From NCBI GenBank assembly GCA_022316685.1, contig JAKJHU010000379.1:62001-126000 (forward strand): 64,000 bases of DNA. Reading direction: 5' to 3'. Under the pieces are notes generated by a model. That model was not told the origin of the DNA and did no database searches. It saw nothing but the letters and a program-made list of their open reading frames with translations. The translations under genes and the position numbers were made by a program. Shown piece by piece: positions 31,491-45,610 of the stretch. Position 1 is the stretch's first letter. The number at the start of each line of letters is the position of its first letter. The DNA comes from Progne subis subis (Eukaryota; Chordata; Aves; Passeriformes; Hirundinidae).

Positions 31491-33055
31491 TAAAACACAA
31501 ATTCCTGCCCGGCTTTGCTGGTTCTCGTCTCGACTTGTTCTACAGTTTCCCAGTGAGAGGAAAAATTTCCATAATGGCCCCCTGGGGAATGGCTGGAACA
31601 GGAGCTCAGACATCCCTGATCAGCCTCTTCTGCCAGGATTATCTCCTGCTTTCCTTCTCCCAAGGAAAATGAAACCATCAATGGGATCAGGGAGCCCCGG
31701 TGCCTTCTCACTGCTGGGATCTCCCTGTGTCATCCCGGTAATTTTTCCTAATTGCCTGGGAAGTGGAGGGTAAAGACACCAGGCCCCCCTCGGGGGGAAA
31801 TGTGGGATCTGTCTCTGGAGGAGCAGGGAGGGGAGATGGGATCTGATCTCCAGTGAGGAGAACACAAACCCTTTCACGTGGCGCTGTGGAAAGGGAATGA
31901 AAACCTCCTGGATGATTCCAGGGAGACAATCCAGCCCTGCCCTCCTGATCCCCGTTTTGTGAGGAAAACTTCGGGGCAGCTTCGGAGAGGAGAATTCCTG
32001 GGGTGTGGGCGCAGCCTCCCGCTGCTGGCTGCTGCTTCTGCCCGTGGATGGGGAATTCCTGGCACGTCCCCAGTTGTCCCAGCATCTCGTGGCATGACAC
32101 GGCATTTCCCAGCATCTCCGGGCATCTCCTGGCACATCCCAGCACATCCCAGCCCCTCTGGGCATCTCCTGTCCCAGCATGTCCCAGATTCTCCTGGCAG
32201 CTCCCCGGGCTCCCCCAAACCTCCTTTCCCAGTGGTTTAGTTTGGGGGTACAGGGAATGTGGCTCCTTTTGGGGTGGCACTGGCAGCATCCCGAGCACTC
32301 GGTGCCATCCTCAGCCCCTGTGGCCGCGGCTGCTGCTCCCAACCAGCAGCTGTGGAAAATCTCCAGGAGTTGTCCTCGGAGTTGGGTGATTTTCTGCTGG
32401 TTTGGAGCAGAGCCACGAGCCTGGGATCGGAGGCGCTCGAATGAGTGATTTTCCGTGCAGATCATTCCCTAATTAAACCACATCCCGAATGTGAGCTGGG
32501 AGCGCCGGGAAGGCGACAGCTTCCCGGGATATGGGATGTGCCCCCGCCAGCCCCACCGGCCCCTGCCAAGCCTGGAGCTGCTCCAGTCTCCCCGATGGAA
32601 AACCGGAATCCATCTGCCACGGCCGCGCGAGGAAGAGGCAGGGACGAAGCAGAGCCAGCCTCGACCCTTCCACAGCCGGAGAATCCTCTGGAATTTCCAT
32701 CTTTCCCAGTAAAACCAGTCTCTCCCTGCAGGAGTGATGTGGATCCACCCTGGAAATGGGCGGATGAGCAGGACGAGGATGAGAGCCGGAGGGTGGAGGA
32801 GCTTTATCAGCCCTGCTCCTTCCTGGGAGGTGAAGGTGCGGCTGCTGTGTCCCCACCCCCAAATCCATGGAATTTCAGACCCCCACAGGAGTCTCCCACT
32901 CCCACCCAGGGCGCCATGGCACGGCCTCAGCGGTGCCTTCGGGCCACCTCACCTCTCCGTGGCCATGTCCCCAAGGGGTGGGCACGGGGGTCGGGTGAGG
33001 GACGCCGCGTCCCCGGGCTCACGGAGCATCATCGGCAGCCGCTGGCGCACGGAGG
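31491..33055. other. Intergenic DNA without recognisable gene
   Basis: GC-moderate unique DNA. It includes a degenerate repeat of 'cccagcatctcctggca' type at about 32,050-32,200. No exon with convincing splice sites or homology was found, despite several ATG-started frames. Confidence 0.5.
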
Positions 33056-33260
33056 TAGGGGCTGCACGGAAGGAGTATTTTTAGCTTTCTCATTAACCGA
33101 GTCCTTTCAAATTAGCCTTCCATTAACCTCAAAGCGCAATGAAAGTGCTGCAAAGCGAGCCTGGGATTTTTTTTTTTCCCCTTTCCCTTTCAGGGCTTAA
33201 GGCTCCTGCGGAATATCAAGGTTCTCCTGATTAGCGCTGCATCTGCCTTGAAGCTCTAAA
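33056..33260. promoter_or_regulatory. Candidate conserved non-coding element 8
   Basis: AT-richer stretch with ttagctttctcattaaccg, caaattagccttccattaac and ctcctgattagcgctgcatc, then a T9 run. Homeodomain-type cores are clustered; no gene. Confidence 0.3.
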
Positions 33261-34045
33261 TGAAGGGAAGTTGTGCCAGGGACAACTTTTGGGAAGAGCC
33301 AGGCCGGTGGCTGTGGGGTGGGGATCCCTGCCCGGCCCTTCCAGCGAGGATCCAGCGGGATCCTCCGGGCACTGGCTCCTTCTGGAGGTGCCCGAGGTTG
33401 GGGACAAGGATTAAACGAGGGAGAATCGTCACAACGGGGCTCGAAGCTGCCCAGGTGCTTCCCCTGCTGGGCACCAGGCTCTTCCCGTCCCCGCGCTGGG
33501 ATTTTCCCTGGGTTTTGGGGGTTGGTTTGGGGCTGAACATTCCTCCAGCGGCTGCAGGGCTGGGAGAGCTGCTTTGAAACCCCTCCGGCTCCAGTTTTGG
33601 CATCCTCCAGCGTGGGTGGGATGGGATGGAGCTGAGGGGAGGGAGATGGAGGAGGGAGGGATGGGCATGGAATGAAGAGATGGAGACAGTGGAGCTGTGG
33701 ATGGAGGAAGGACGGAGACAGAGGAAGGATGGAGCAGAGCCCAGGACGGGATTGGTCCCGTTCCCTGATGTCAGTGAGGCTGCTCTGAGCTTAGGGCACC
33801 CTCCCCAGCTCCGAGCCCACCTCCAGAGCCAGACCAGGAATCCAGGGCGCCGGGATGCTCCTGCCCAGCCCCTTGGGATCCCCCAAATCCTTCCCTGTCC
33901 CCGGGCACTCGGGGACCGGCACATCCTGAGCCGCCCCCGACGAGAGGCCCGGCGGCCGCGTGTGCAGCGCTCGCACACCCAGGGCTGATTTCCATTAAGT
34001 GGAGAGCAGAAATGAGGGGAACATCAAAGGGAAATTGGAAAGACA
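33261..34045. other. Intergenic DNA without recognisable gene
   Basis: GC-rich unique sequence with a purine-rich degenerate stretch at about 33,610-33,740 (gatggaggagggagggatgg). No gene supported. Confidence 0.5.
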
Positions 34046-34049
34046 GAGG

Positions 34050-34070
34050 AGGAAAAAAAAAAAAAAAGGC

Positions 34071-34146
<76 letters not shown>

Positions 34147-34165
34147 AGAAGAAGAAAAAAACCCC
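34050..34165. repeat. Compound microsatellite: A-run, (CA)n, A-run, (GAA)n
   Basis: A15, then about 16 CA dinucleotides, then about 43 adenines, then GAA triplets and A-rich DNA, all in tandem. Confidence 0.95.
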
Positions 34166-34709
34166 AAACCCAACAAAAAAACCGGGGCGGAGGAACGGGA
34201 GACGGAGGAGAAGAAAGGGAAGGAGCTGCTCCGCGCCGGCGCCCGTCCTGCAAATTGGAAGAGCTGCTCGGAGGTGTCCACAGGCGACCCTGCCAAATCA
34301 ATTGATTTCATCTCTGGGCGCAGAGGCCTTTTTTTATTTCACACCAATTTTCACGGGCAGCGTAGGATAAAAATGGCAGAGACGCCGGGAAGGGGGAGTG
34401 GCGGGAGCGGGGGAGAAAAGCGGGGCGGGGGGACAGGAGGGACCGGCTGGTGACAAAAAGAGGCGGAGGGGAGGGACATTCTGCTGCCAGGGCCTGCCTG
34501 GGGATGCTCCCCTGCTGTCCCCCGCTGCTCCCCGCCTCTCCAGCCCTTCCCCACCTCCCCCTGGAGCCCAGCGCTGCGCACCGGCATCCTCCTGCCCGCC
34601 CGGCACCGGGAATGGGGGCCAACCCCCGAATCCCCGCAGTTTTCCCGAGGTGCGGTGAGAGCATCCCCGTTCCTGTCTCTCTCCCGCACGCAGCCGGAGA
34701 CTCAGGCAG

Positions 34710-35060
34710 AGAAAAATACCCGCTGACATCAAGGTTATGTAGTCCTGGGCTGACAAGATGGATTATCTCCCGCAATCCATCATTTCCCTGGCTCCTATCG
34801 CAGTTTTCCTTTTGCTTGTTCTCTTCCCCCTTTTATTCTTTCCTCTCCCTTTATTTATTTATTTTTTTATTTTATTTTTTTTTATGAGCAGAGAACGTTT
34901 TTAGCAGCCGTAATAGCCACGGCTGGAGGCAGGAACGGGAATCCATCATTTATTGGTCGGGGTTGGATAATAAGTAAGCTCAGGCCTAAAATCCCCTGAC
35001 CTTGAGAATTAAATAATAACAATAATAACACTAATGAAATCCCACTGGAACTTCCCACTC
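34710..35060. promoter_or_regulatory. Candidate conserved non-coding element 9
   Basis: AT-rich unique block: gctgacatcaaggttatgta, gatggattatctcccgcaat, then a T/A-rich low-complexity part (34,855-34,885), then gtaatagccacggctgg, ggttggataataagtaagct and aattaaataataacaataat. No coding frame. The first 100 bases look the most enhancer-like. Confidence 0.35.
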
Positions 35061-36715
35061 ACAGCAGCCCCTCTCCCGCCTTGGCAGGTGGGAAAGGGCT
35101 TGGGATTATTTTTCTAGTAATGAGGGTTGAGAGAGCTCCCATGGAAACACTGCGGATGAAGGGACCGGGGCTTTGTCCTCCCTCCCTCCCTCCCTCCCTC
35201 CCTCCTGCTGCCCTTCCCCTCGGGTGGCACTGCCAGCAGCGATGAGGCTCCGGGCTGTGGGGATGGGGGCAGTGAGGCATTTCCCTCTGGAAGTGTTTCG
35301 TTTTGACATTTCCCAAAGAGAATTCCCCGGCTCCTTGTCGCACGCTGGCATTTTGCTTTGAAATCCAGGATCTCCGACCTGTGACAACAACCCGGAGACT
35401 GGGAATGGAAACGGTTTCCCTGCCTTGATGCCTCTCCCTTCCACTGCTGCTGCACCCCCCAATTCCCCTGTTCCTCCCCAAGGACTGGGGTCCCAGGGCG
35501 GGGGCAGACCCCAGGAATCTGATCTCTGATCCTCACGGATCCCTGCCCACCGGAGCTGCTCCATGGTGCTGTTTGCAGCCTCATGGCACCATCAGGGAGC
35601 AGCCAGAGTGGAAAACGGAGAGGGAAAATCAGCACGGGTCAAAGATGGGAATGATTCCCTCAGTGCGGCTCTGGTGGAGCTCAGGAGTGGCACGGGACGC
35701 CCCCGGGGTGGCAGGGGTGGCACAGATGGAAAGGTGAGGGTAATTCCCATCTTTCCTGCGCTGCCCAGACCCCAGCCCGGCGCAGGAACCCTGCGGAGGG
35801 GCTGGGATGGGGACAGGACTGATGAGTGGCACAGGGGTGGCAGCGGCAGGGTGTGAGCTCTGGGATCGTGCCCTGGCCAGACTCAGATGAGATCCAGGGA
35901 ACTTCCGAGGAGGAGAATGTAAATTTCGGGAGTGCAAATGTAAATTTCGGGAATGCAGGAGTTTCCCTTCCTGCAGAAGGAGCAGTGATGGAGCGCAGCC
36001 ACTCCCAGGGTGTTTATTCCATCTGATCTCCAGGGGCCGAGCCCTCAGGGTGTTCCGGGTGTCACCTCAGCCCCGTGTCCCTCCAGGCTTGCCGGGCACC
36101 CTCGGCGCCCCAGGGAGCCGCAGCTGCCGCCGGGGGTGGCTGGCTCGGCTCCTCCCGCTGCTGAAGCCGTTAAAAATCCACCGGATGTGCCGAATTAAAC
36201 AGGGCCTTTGCACAGGGGGACGAGGCTCTGCCGGAGCCCCGGGATGGATGCGCAGCCACCGAGGCTTTGGGGGCTGTGGGGGGGACGTGCACCCCCGCTT
36301 TGGGGGTGAACATCCCCAGTTTGGGGCTCAGCCTCCCCTCCTGGCTTGGGGAGACACTCAGAGCCCTGGAGCGGTACTGGGGTGCCCCAGGAGAGCCCCG
36401 AGGGATTCCTCCAGATCCAGAGGCTCCTCTTCCTGCAGCAGGGACCCCGGGATTTGTGGCAGCGTGGGGAGCAGAGCGATTCGCTGCGGGTTTTGGGGGG
36501 TTCGGGTGGCCCGGAGCCGCGGGGCACCCGGCAGAGCCTCGAACGTTCCCCATCAACAATCCCCAGCTCCGGAGCGTTGTCGCTCGGTCGGGGGTGGCAA
36601 TTACAGCGAGCCCCGGGGCTGGAGGCGCCGCCTCGCCCGGCTGCTCCCGCCTCGCCCCGGTGTCACCCGGGCTCGGAGCGGGGACAGCAGCGCACGAACC
36701 CGTCCTCTGCGGGGA
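35061..36715. other. Intergenic DNA without recognisable gene
   Basis: GC-rich sequence. A CTCC microsatellite lies at about 35,179-35,206, and a short duplication (gtaaatttcgggagtgcaaa) near 35,918-35,955. Several open frames exist on both strands but none shows a known domain or a consistent splice structure. Confidence 0.5.
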
Positions 36716-37025
36716 CCTGGGCTTAATTAATCTTCTGTCGAGCAGAGAAGTGGGAATGGTCCCGGAGGAAGCCGCGGAGATGATTGTGCTGGAGTGAGAC
36801 AAAAGAGAACAGTTAGACTGTGACAGCTGATATTAAAATGACTACAACTCACTTCACCCCCCCCAGCCAATGCATTATATTCCTTATAAATAATGGGACA
36901 CTCCAGGTTAACTGTCTGTTGCTGCATTCCGATTGTTGATATTTAATTAGCTCTAAAATTAAAGTGTTCTTTTATTGCCCTGTCGTTAAGGCTGCCTTAT
37001 TTCTAATTGATTGAGATTGAAGTGC
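36716..37025. promoter_or_regulatory. Candidate conserved non-coding element 10
   Basis: About 300 bases of AT-rich unique sequence flanked by GC-rich DNA: gcttaattaatcttctgtcg, gactgtgacagctgatatta (a TALE/MEIS-like TGACAG joined to an E-box CAGCTG), gcattatattccttataaat, gttgatatttaattagctct and tttctaattgattgagattg. No coding potential. It is among the strongest enhancer candidates here. Confidence 0.45.
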
Positions 37026-37875
37026 CTCCTCTCCCTCCCCGCGGGGGCGCGGCGCCGGGGGCAGGTGCGGTGACAGCGTGTGACACCGGGAGGTGTGACA
37101 GGAGCAGAGCTCTGCGACGCGTCCCCAGGGCGTGTCTGGGGTGTCTGGGCTGTCCCCAGGGAGGGAGGGGGACACTCTTTCCCCCCAGCCCCTTCCCCAC
37201 GGCATCCGTGAGGGACCTGGAGCTGGATCCTGCCCCTGAGCATCCCAATTCCCCCTGGGATCATCCCAAATTAATGAGCTTCCCTTTCTTCCCCTGGCTC
37301 TTGGTGTCAATCCACTCTGAAGGCTGGCTCCACGCCTCGCCTTCATTGAAAATCACCCCAAAAATTAATCCTGGGGCAATCCAAGGGGGAATGAGGCACC
37401 AGAGCCTCAGCCCGTTCCGATGGGCACTGCAGCGCCCAGGTGCCAGGGCAGGAGCTGCTCCCTGCATCTCGGGAATGGCAGGAATGAGGAGCCCTGGAAG
37501 GAAATTTCAGAGGCCGAGCTGGGCACCGGGCGCTGCTCCAAAACCCCACCAGCTCCCTCCGAGCCCAAACGGCTCCTAAAAAACCCCGATGCACAATTTA
37601 ACTGGAGTGATTTCCAGCAGGAATGTGGGAAACCCTCACCGCCACGCTGCGGGAGAACCCCAGAACCCCAAATTCCCCTCCGGAGCAGGGACCCCATGTT
37701 GCTCCATCCATCACGGCTGTGGGAGGTGAGGGTTTTTTTTGGCAAGGCCGTGCTCCAAACCCAAGGAAAAAACCAGCGGAACGTTGACTGCGGGTGCTCC
37801 CGGTCCCTCTCCCGCCCCGTGCCGGCGCGGGGATCGCGGGATGCGGAATTTCGCGGTGCCTCTTTCATGTCGGAG
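37026..37875. other. Intergenic DNA without recognisable gene
   Basis: GC-rich unique sequence; no supported exon, RNA or mobile element. Confidence 0.5.
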
Positions 37876-37879
37876 CAGC

Positions 37880-37985
37880 GCCGAAGCGCTTGGGAGAGTT
37901 AATAATAGAATAGCAGCGGATTAAACAATGAATAATGGAGGAGGGTAATAGAGAGGATAAATAATATATTTACAGACTTGCAGCC
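37880..37985. promoter_or_regulatory. Small AT-rich element
   Basis: gagagttaataatagaatag, then attaaacaatgaataatgg and gataaataatatatttacag. An AT-rich island inside GC-rich DNA without a gene, possibly regulatory. Confidence 0.25.
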
Positions 37986-40200
<2,215 letters not shown>

Positions 40201-42165
40201 GGGAGGGAGCGAGCGGCTGCACTTTGGCCTCGTTCCCGGCAGCCAGGGTCACCCGTCCCCAGCTGGCTGTGGCCCTGTCACCTCTGTGCCATCCCTCGGA
40301 GCAGGCCCACGACGTCACGGTGCCACGCTGGGGGTGACAATCCCAGCAAGTGCTGTGGGAATCCGTGGATGCTGAGATGTTTCTGCACGGTCTGGTGCGG
40401 CTCAGGGGCACAGTGGCAGCGGGGACCTCCAGGGTGAGGCTCGGCACTCGGGGTGTCCCCACAGCCCTGGCACATGTCCCCACACCCCGTCAGAGGGAGA
40501 TGCCACCACCGTGGCACGTGTGGCTCTTCAGGCAGCCAGAGGGGACCAGGACACTGCTGTCACCCTGAGGGCCGCACTGAGGTCTGTGAGCGCCCGGGTG
40601 CAAAGGGGACGTGGAGGGTTGGGCACCAGCCTTGGGGACATCTGGGTGCCATGTGACCCCAAAGGCTGGGTGCAGCTATTCCTGTGTGCTGATGCTCCAG
40701 GCTCATCCAGTCCCGAGGGAGCGCGGTGAGTACGGGATCAGAGGGCAAAAATCAGCCAACTAATTAGGAAATTGCAGGTGATTATGGTTAATTAGAGAGA
40801 GGTGTGAAAGGATGGGGATGCCAGGGAGGTGCTGAGCTGGTTATCCCAAATGTGGAGTCTGGGATTGCCGAGCATCCAACCACCTCGGCCCCCGCTGAGC
40901 ACCTGATCCTCACTCTGGAAAAATCTCTCTAATTGCTGCAGAAACCTTGAGAGCCGCCGATGATTGCATCCAAAGGTTCATAAAGCAGGAAGCAAATCTG
41001 GGAGACAGCTGCGACGTTGCTTCAAAGAAAATGGAAAAAAAAAAAAGAAAAAAAGAAAGAGGGAAAAAGAGCAGGGATGGGAACAGGTAAAGGCGGGCGG
41101 GCAGCTCCACGCCCCAGGTTTTTTATGGAGATAAATAATTGAGCTGTGCTGGGGGAACTCCAGCACCCCCAGCACGGAGCTGCAGGGCGCCAGTGACGTT
41201 GTTTCCTCGGGGCGCTGCTGGATTCCCAGGAAATTGTCCGGGATGTGCCCTGGGATGGGTTTGCTGCTGATGGAGCGTGTCCCCATGCCAAGGCCAGCTC
41301 CGCTGCTGCGGTCCCCAGAGCACAGCTGCCACCCCACCCCACAAACGGTGTCACCACGTCACGGATGTCACCCCTGCTCCACCTCGCAGAGTGGGAGGAA
41401 CCCAGCCCGCTCCAGGCCCATTAACCCAGCGCACGCTGTTATTTCTCAGAGGTGTAATTAAATTTAATTGTCAATTACGGAGTGACAATGTGGGATCGGC
41501 ACAACCCCGCCCATCCCCTGCAGCAGGGAGCACATCCAGCACCGGGACCCCCCCGTGCCCCCAATCCCTGATCCCCCAAGAACCAGGAGCTGCAGCTCTT
41601 CACGCTGCTCTGCTTTCTGCTTCCTCACAGGAGCTGAAATCTGACCTTTTTTAATATACAGGGCTGTGATTCCGGAGCCGGGAGCAGCTCTGGGAGGGAG
41701 AGGTGGGAGAGTGAGATGGAAATGGGGGGAGCATCGGAGCCTCCAGGCAGAACCCACCGAGGGCTGGGCTGAGCCGGTGGCAGGGATGCTGAGGGAACAT
41801 CCAGGGGATTCAGGAGCCTGTTCCAGTGTCCGTGGGATGAAGGACGGGAGGTGGAGGCGGAAAAGTGCCCGTTTAAAAATCAATGGAAGTGTCACGCGCT
41901 GGGAGCGGGGCTGTGCCTGGAAATTGCAGCCGTGTGCGGCGCCGCCGCCAAGGCCCCGATAATTGTGCTTTTCTTCTCTTCCTTTCTTTCCCTTTCTCCC
42001 GCTGTGCTGCAATAATTGGGAGCTGTCGCCCGGCTCATCCGCTCGGCTCCGGGCGGCAGCGCTGCAATTATCCAGCGGCTCTGGAACGACGCCTTCAATA
42101 GCCTCACACACGGCACACGCTGCCCTGGCGCCGTCCCTGTCCCCTCTGTCCCTGTGCCCATCCCC
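40201..42165. other. Intergenic DNA without recognisable gene
   Basis: Mixed composition. AT patches occur at about 40,760-40,800 (actaattaggaaattgcagg, ggttaattagagagagg), 40,915-40,990, 41,125-41,145 and 41,430-41,490 (gtgtaattaaatttaattgt). An A/G run lies at 41,030-41,075. No gene supported. Confidence 0.45.
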
Positions 42166-42169
42166 AGGA

Positions 42170-42525
42170 CATCCACATGCTCATCCTCATGCCCATCCCA
42201 CCCCATCTCATCCCATTCCAGACCTGTTCCCATCCAATCCCATCCACGTCCGTTCCCATTACAACCCCATCCCCACACTATCTTCACCCCAACCCCATTC
42301 CCACTCCCATTCCCGTGTCCATCCTATCTCTCTTCCCATCCCTATCCCAACCCCATCCCCGCACTTTCTTCATCCCAACTCCATGCCCTTTCCCATTCCT
42401 ATCTCCGCACTCTCCCTGTTCCCATCCCTATTCCAATCTCATCCCACCCCCTTCCCCATTCCCATCTCCCATTCCCATCACCATCTCATCCCATCCTTAT
42501 CCCATCTCCATCCCCATCCCAGGGC
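42170..42525. repeat. Degenerate (CCCATNC)n pyrimidine-rich array
   Basis: Diverged copies of cccatccc, attcccat and tcccattccc over about 350 bases. The proline/serine/histidine frames are artefacts. Confidence 0.85.
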
Positions 42526-43540
42526 ACGGTGCAGCAGCTGGAGCGTGTCCCAGCACACAGGTCCCATCCTGACCTACTTTCCCAAGCAAATCTCTCTCTG
42601 TCAGCATTCCAGAGCCGGCTCCTGCCTGGGAGCCCCGTGTGGGGCCGTGACTCCCAGGGAGCTTCCTGACAAGAGCTCACAATAACGTAATTATGGGAGA
42701 AATAATAAACGTGTCAGTCCTGCAGGCAGGAATTCCCTGGGAGCAGGGAGCCGCACCGCCGTGGCCGCGGGCACTCCCCGTGCGTGGAATTAACTGGGAA
42801 AAGCCCTCCCCAGCCCTGAGTCTGTGCATTATTGATGAACCTCTCAGGGCAGCCATGACTTTTGGGCTCTCCTGCCTCGCTTTTCCCCTGGATTTCTCCC
42901 CTGGATTGGTGGGATCCGTGTCTGGCTAAGGCACAACGGAGGAGAGATGCCTTTTCCACGATGGAATGCCGAGGAACAGCCGGGTCTCCCACCTGCAGGG
43001 AGGGCTGGGGGGCTGCGGGACCGTGCCTGCATCACTGGTGGGCCTGGGACAGGTGTGGGGACAGGGACAGGGGTGACTTCCCAACGAAACCTCCGTCCCC
43101 ACGGTCCTTGGCTGGGCTGTGCTCCCACACAGCCGAGGGATCTGCATTCCCCAAGGGATTTTCTTAATTAGGAGACTTGTCAGTCGCGCTGGCTCCCGCA
43201 CCCACTCAGCCCCGCGCTTCAAAGCTCTGCCCTCCCCTGTCACAGCACTGCGGGGACACCGTGGTGGCACCAGCACCGCGCTGAGCCGGGGACAGGGACC
43301 CCGCGTGGGGCTGGGCCGGGAGGAGAGGCTGGAGCTGCTCCTGCGCTGGGATTTGAGGTTGGTGCTGAGGGGATTGAGAATTTCAGTGTGGGTTTGGGAT
43401 CCTCCTGAGGAGGGGGATGTGTGTCCCATTCCATCTCACGCCCAGGGTGGATGTTCCTGCTGAGTGGCCTCGTGCCAGCGGCCTCCCTGGCACAGCTGGG
43501 TGGGTTTGGTTTGGTCCTGGGGCTGCTCAGGGGCTCGGGG
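42526..43540. other. Intergenic DNA without recognisable gene
   Basis: GC-rich unique sequence with an AT patch at 42,680-42,715 (aacgtaattatgggagaaat). No supported gene. Confidence 0.5.
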
Positions 43541-43545
43541 CTGGA

Positions 43546-44790
43546 TGTAATGGCCACATCTGTGCCATAACCACCACACCTGTGCCATAACCACCACACC
43601 TGTGCCGTAACCACCACATCTGTGCCATAACCACCACATCTGTGCCATAACCACCACACCTGTGCCATAGCCACCACACCTGTGCCGTAACCACCACATC
43701 TGTGCCATAACCACCACACCTGTGCCATAACCACCACGCCATTGCCATAACCACCACACCTGTGCCATAACCACCACACCTGTGCTGTAACCACCACACC
43801 TGTGCTGTAACCACCACACCTGTGCCGTAACCACCACACCTGTGCTGTAACCACCACACCTGTGCCATAACCACCACACCTGTGCCGTAACCACCACACC
43901 TGTGCCGTAACCACCACACCTGTGCCGTAACCACCACATCTGTGCCATAACCACCACATCTGTGCCATAACCACCACACCTGTGCCATAGCCACCACACC
44001 TGTGCCATAGCCACCACACCTGTGCCATAACCACCACACCTGTGCCGTAACCACCACACCTGTGCCGTAACCACCACACCTGTGCCATAACCACAACATC
44101 TGTGCCGTAACCACCACACCTGTGCCGTAACTACCACACCTGTGCCGTAACCACCACACCTGTGCCATAACCACAACATCTGTGCCGTAACCACCACACC
44201 TGTGCCGTAACCACCACACCTGTGCCGTAACTACCACACCTGTGCCGTAACCACCACACCTGTGCCGTAACCACCACATCTGTGCCATAACCACCACACC
44301 TGTGCCATAACCACCACACCTGTGCTGTAACCACCACACCTGTGCCATAACCACCACACCTGTGCCATAACCACCACACCTGTGCTGTAACCACCACACC
44401 TGTGCCATAACCACCACACCTGTGCCGTAACCACCACATCTGTGCCATAACCACCACACCTGTGCCATAACCACCACACCTGTGCCGTAACCACCACACC
44501 TGTGCCATAACCACCACATCTGTGCCATAACCACCACACCTGTGCCATAACCACCACACCTGTGCTGTAACCACCACACCTGTGCCATAACCACCACACC
44601 TGTGCCATAACCACCACACCTGTGCTGTAACCACCACACCTGTGCCATAACCACCACACCTGTGCCGTAACCACCACACCTGTGCCATAGCCACCACACC
44701 TGTGCCGTAACCACCACACCTGTGCCATAGCCACCACACCTGTGCCATAACCACCACACCTGTGCCATAACCACCACACCTGTGCCGTAG
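43546..44790. repeat. 20-bp minisatellite, about 62 nearly identical copies
   Basis: Exact 20-base periodicity over 1.24 kb with no length variant; consensus on plus ccataaccaccacacctgtg. Variation is confined to a few positions: ccataa/ccgtaa/ctgtaa/ccatag, and cacacc/cacatc, with rare ctacca and cacaac. Every minus-strand frame is open and one extends to 526 codons because the unit has no stop on that strand. On minus, most units contain CAGGTG (E-box) and TGTGGT (RUNX core). Blocks of copies repeat in the same variant order, giving higher-order units of about 80-100 and 240 bp. Confidence 0.98.
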
Positions 44791-45420
44791 AAGCACGTGC
44801 AGAAGCACGTAGGCACAGGCGCATTCCCACGGCGAGGAATTGATCCCCGCTGTTCCGTTGATGAGGTGGCGTAATCCCACGGAATCGTCTCCGTAATATC
44901 CCAAACTAAATCATTTATTCTTGCCAAAAATCCAATAAAGAGCTCAGGCCTCCTCCACAGGCAGATAAAGCCCAGATTAACGGGGCTGCCGAGATAAAAA
45001 GAAAAAAAGAAAAAGAAAGGAAAAAAAAAAGAAAGAAACAAGGAGGAAACTCTGGTAAAATGAGCGCGGGATGGAGAGGAGACTCCTGCCACCTTCTCCT
45101 TTCCCAAGGCTGCTGCAGCTCAGGGTTTTATTACAAAAAGCCACCTAAGTATTACAGACTAATCCCTAAATCCCAGCCTAGTAAAATATGGAATGGATTT
45201 TGTAAATTGTGCCCTTTACAAAGCAGATTGAACTTTTTTTTCCCCCTTTTCTTCTCCTTCCCCCTCCTCTCCCAGGAGATCTTTTTTCTTCTTGGGCACC
45301 GTGATGGCTCTTGGTGTCCGTGTCCTGGCTGTGCTCCGTCTGCAGCCTGAGCCGGCTGGTCCAGGTTTGGAGCTGCTGGATGGTGGGAGCAATGTGGCAG
45401 TGAGCCTGGATTGTGGTGAG
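44791..45420. other. AT-richer intergenic DNA after the 20-bp array
   Basis: Starts with a short duplication gaagcacgtgca/gaagcacgtagg, then unique sequence (aaactaaatcatttattctt, cagattaacggggctgcc), an A/G run at 44,996-45,040, and attacagactaatccctaaa near 45,150, an OTX/CRX-like TAATCC. A T8C5 run lies at 45,233-45,246. No gene supported. Confidence 0.4.
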
Positions 45421-45424
45421 GATG

Positions 45425-45610
45425 ATCCACTGGGATGGGATGGATGGGATGGGAAAAGGGGTGTGGGAAGGGATGGGGAAGGGAAAAGGGAAGGGGATGG
45501 GGAATGGGCATGAGGGAGAAAATGGGGTTGGGAATGGGAATGGGAATGGAGAAGGGAAAAGGGATGGAGATGGGAATGGAGATAAGGATGGGAAAGGGAA
45601 AAGGGGTGTG
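45425..45610. repeat. Purine-rich degenerate repeat (GGGATGG/GGGAATGG)n
   Basis: About 185 bases of diverged gggatgggaatggggaa units, almost pure purine apart from T. Confidence 0.85.

Noticed and set aside
43546..44790. CRISPR-like array of regular repeats
   Set aside because: There are no unique spacers; units are directly tandem at 20 bases, and the DNA is vertebrate.
43527..45107. 526-codon minus-strand open frame of VVMAQVWWLWHRCGGYGTG-type repeats
   Set aside because: It is produced entirely by the stop-free 20-bp array; the frames cycle through the same unit, and no promoter, splice structure or domain supports it.
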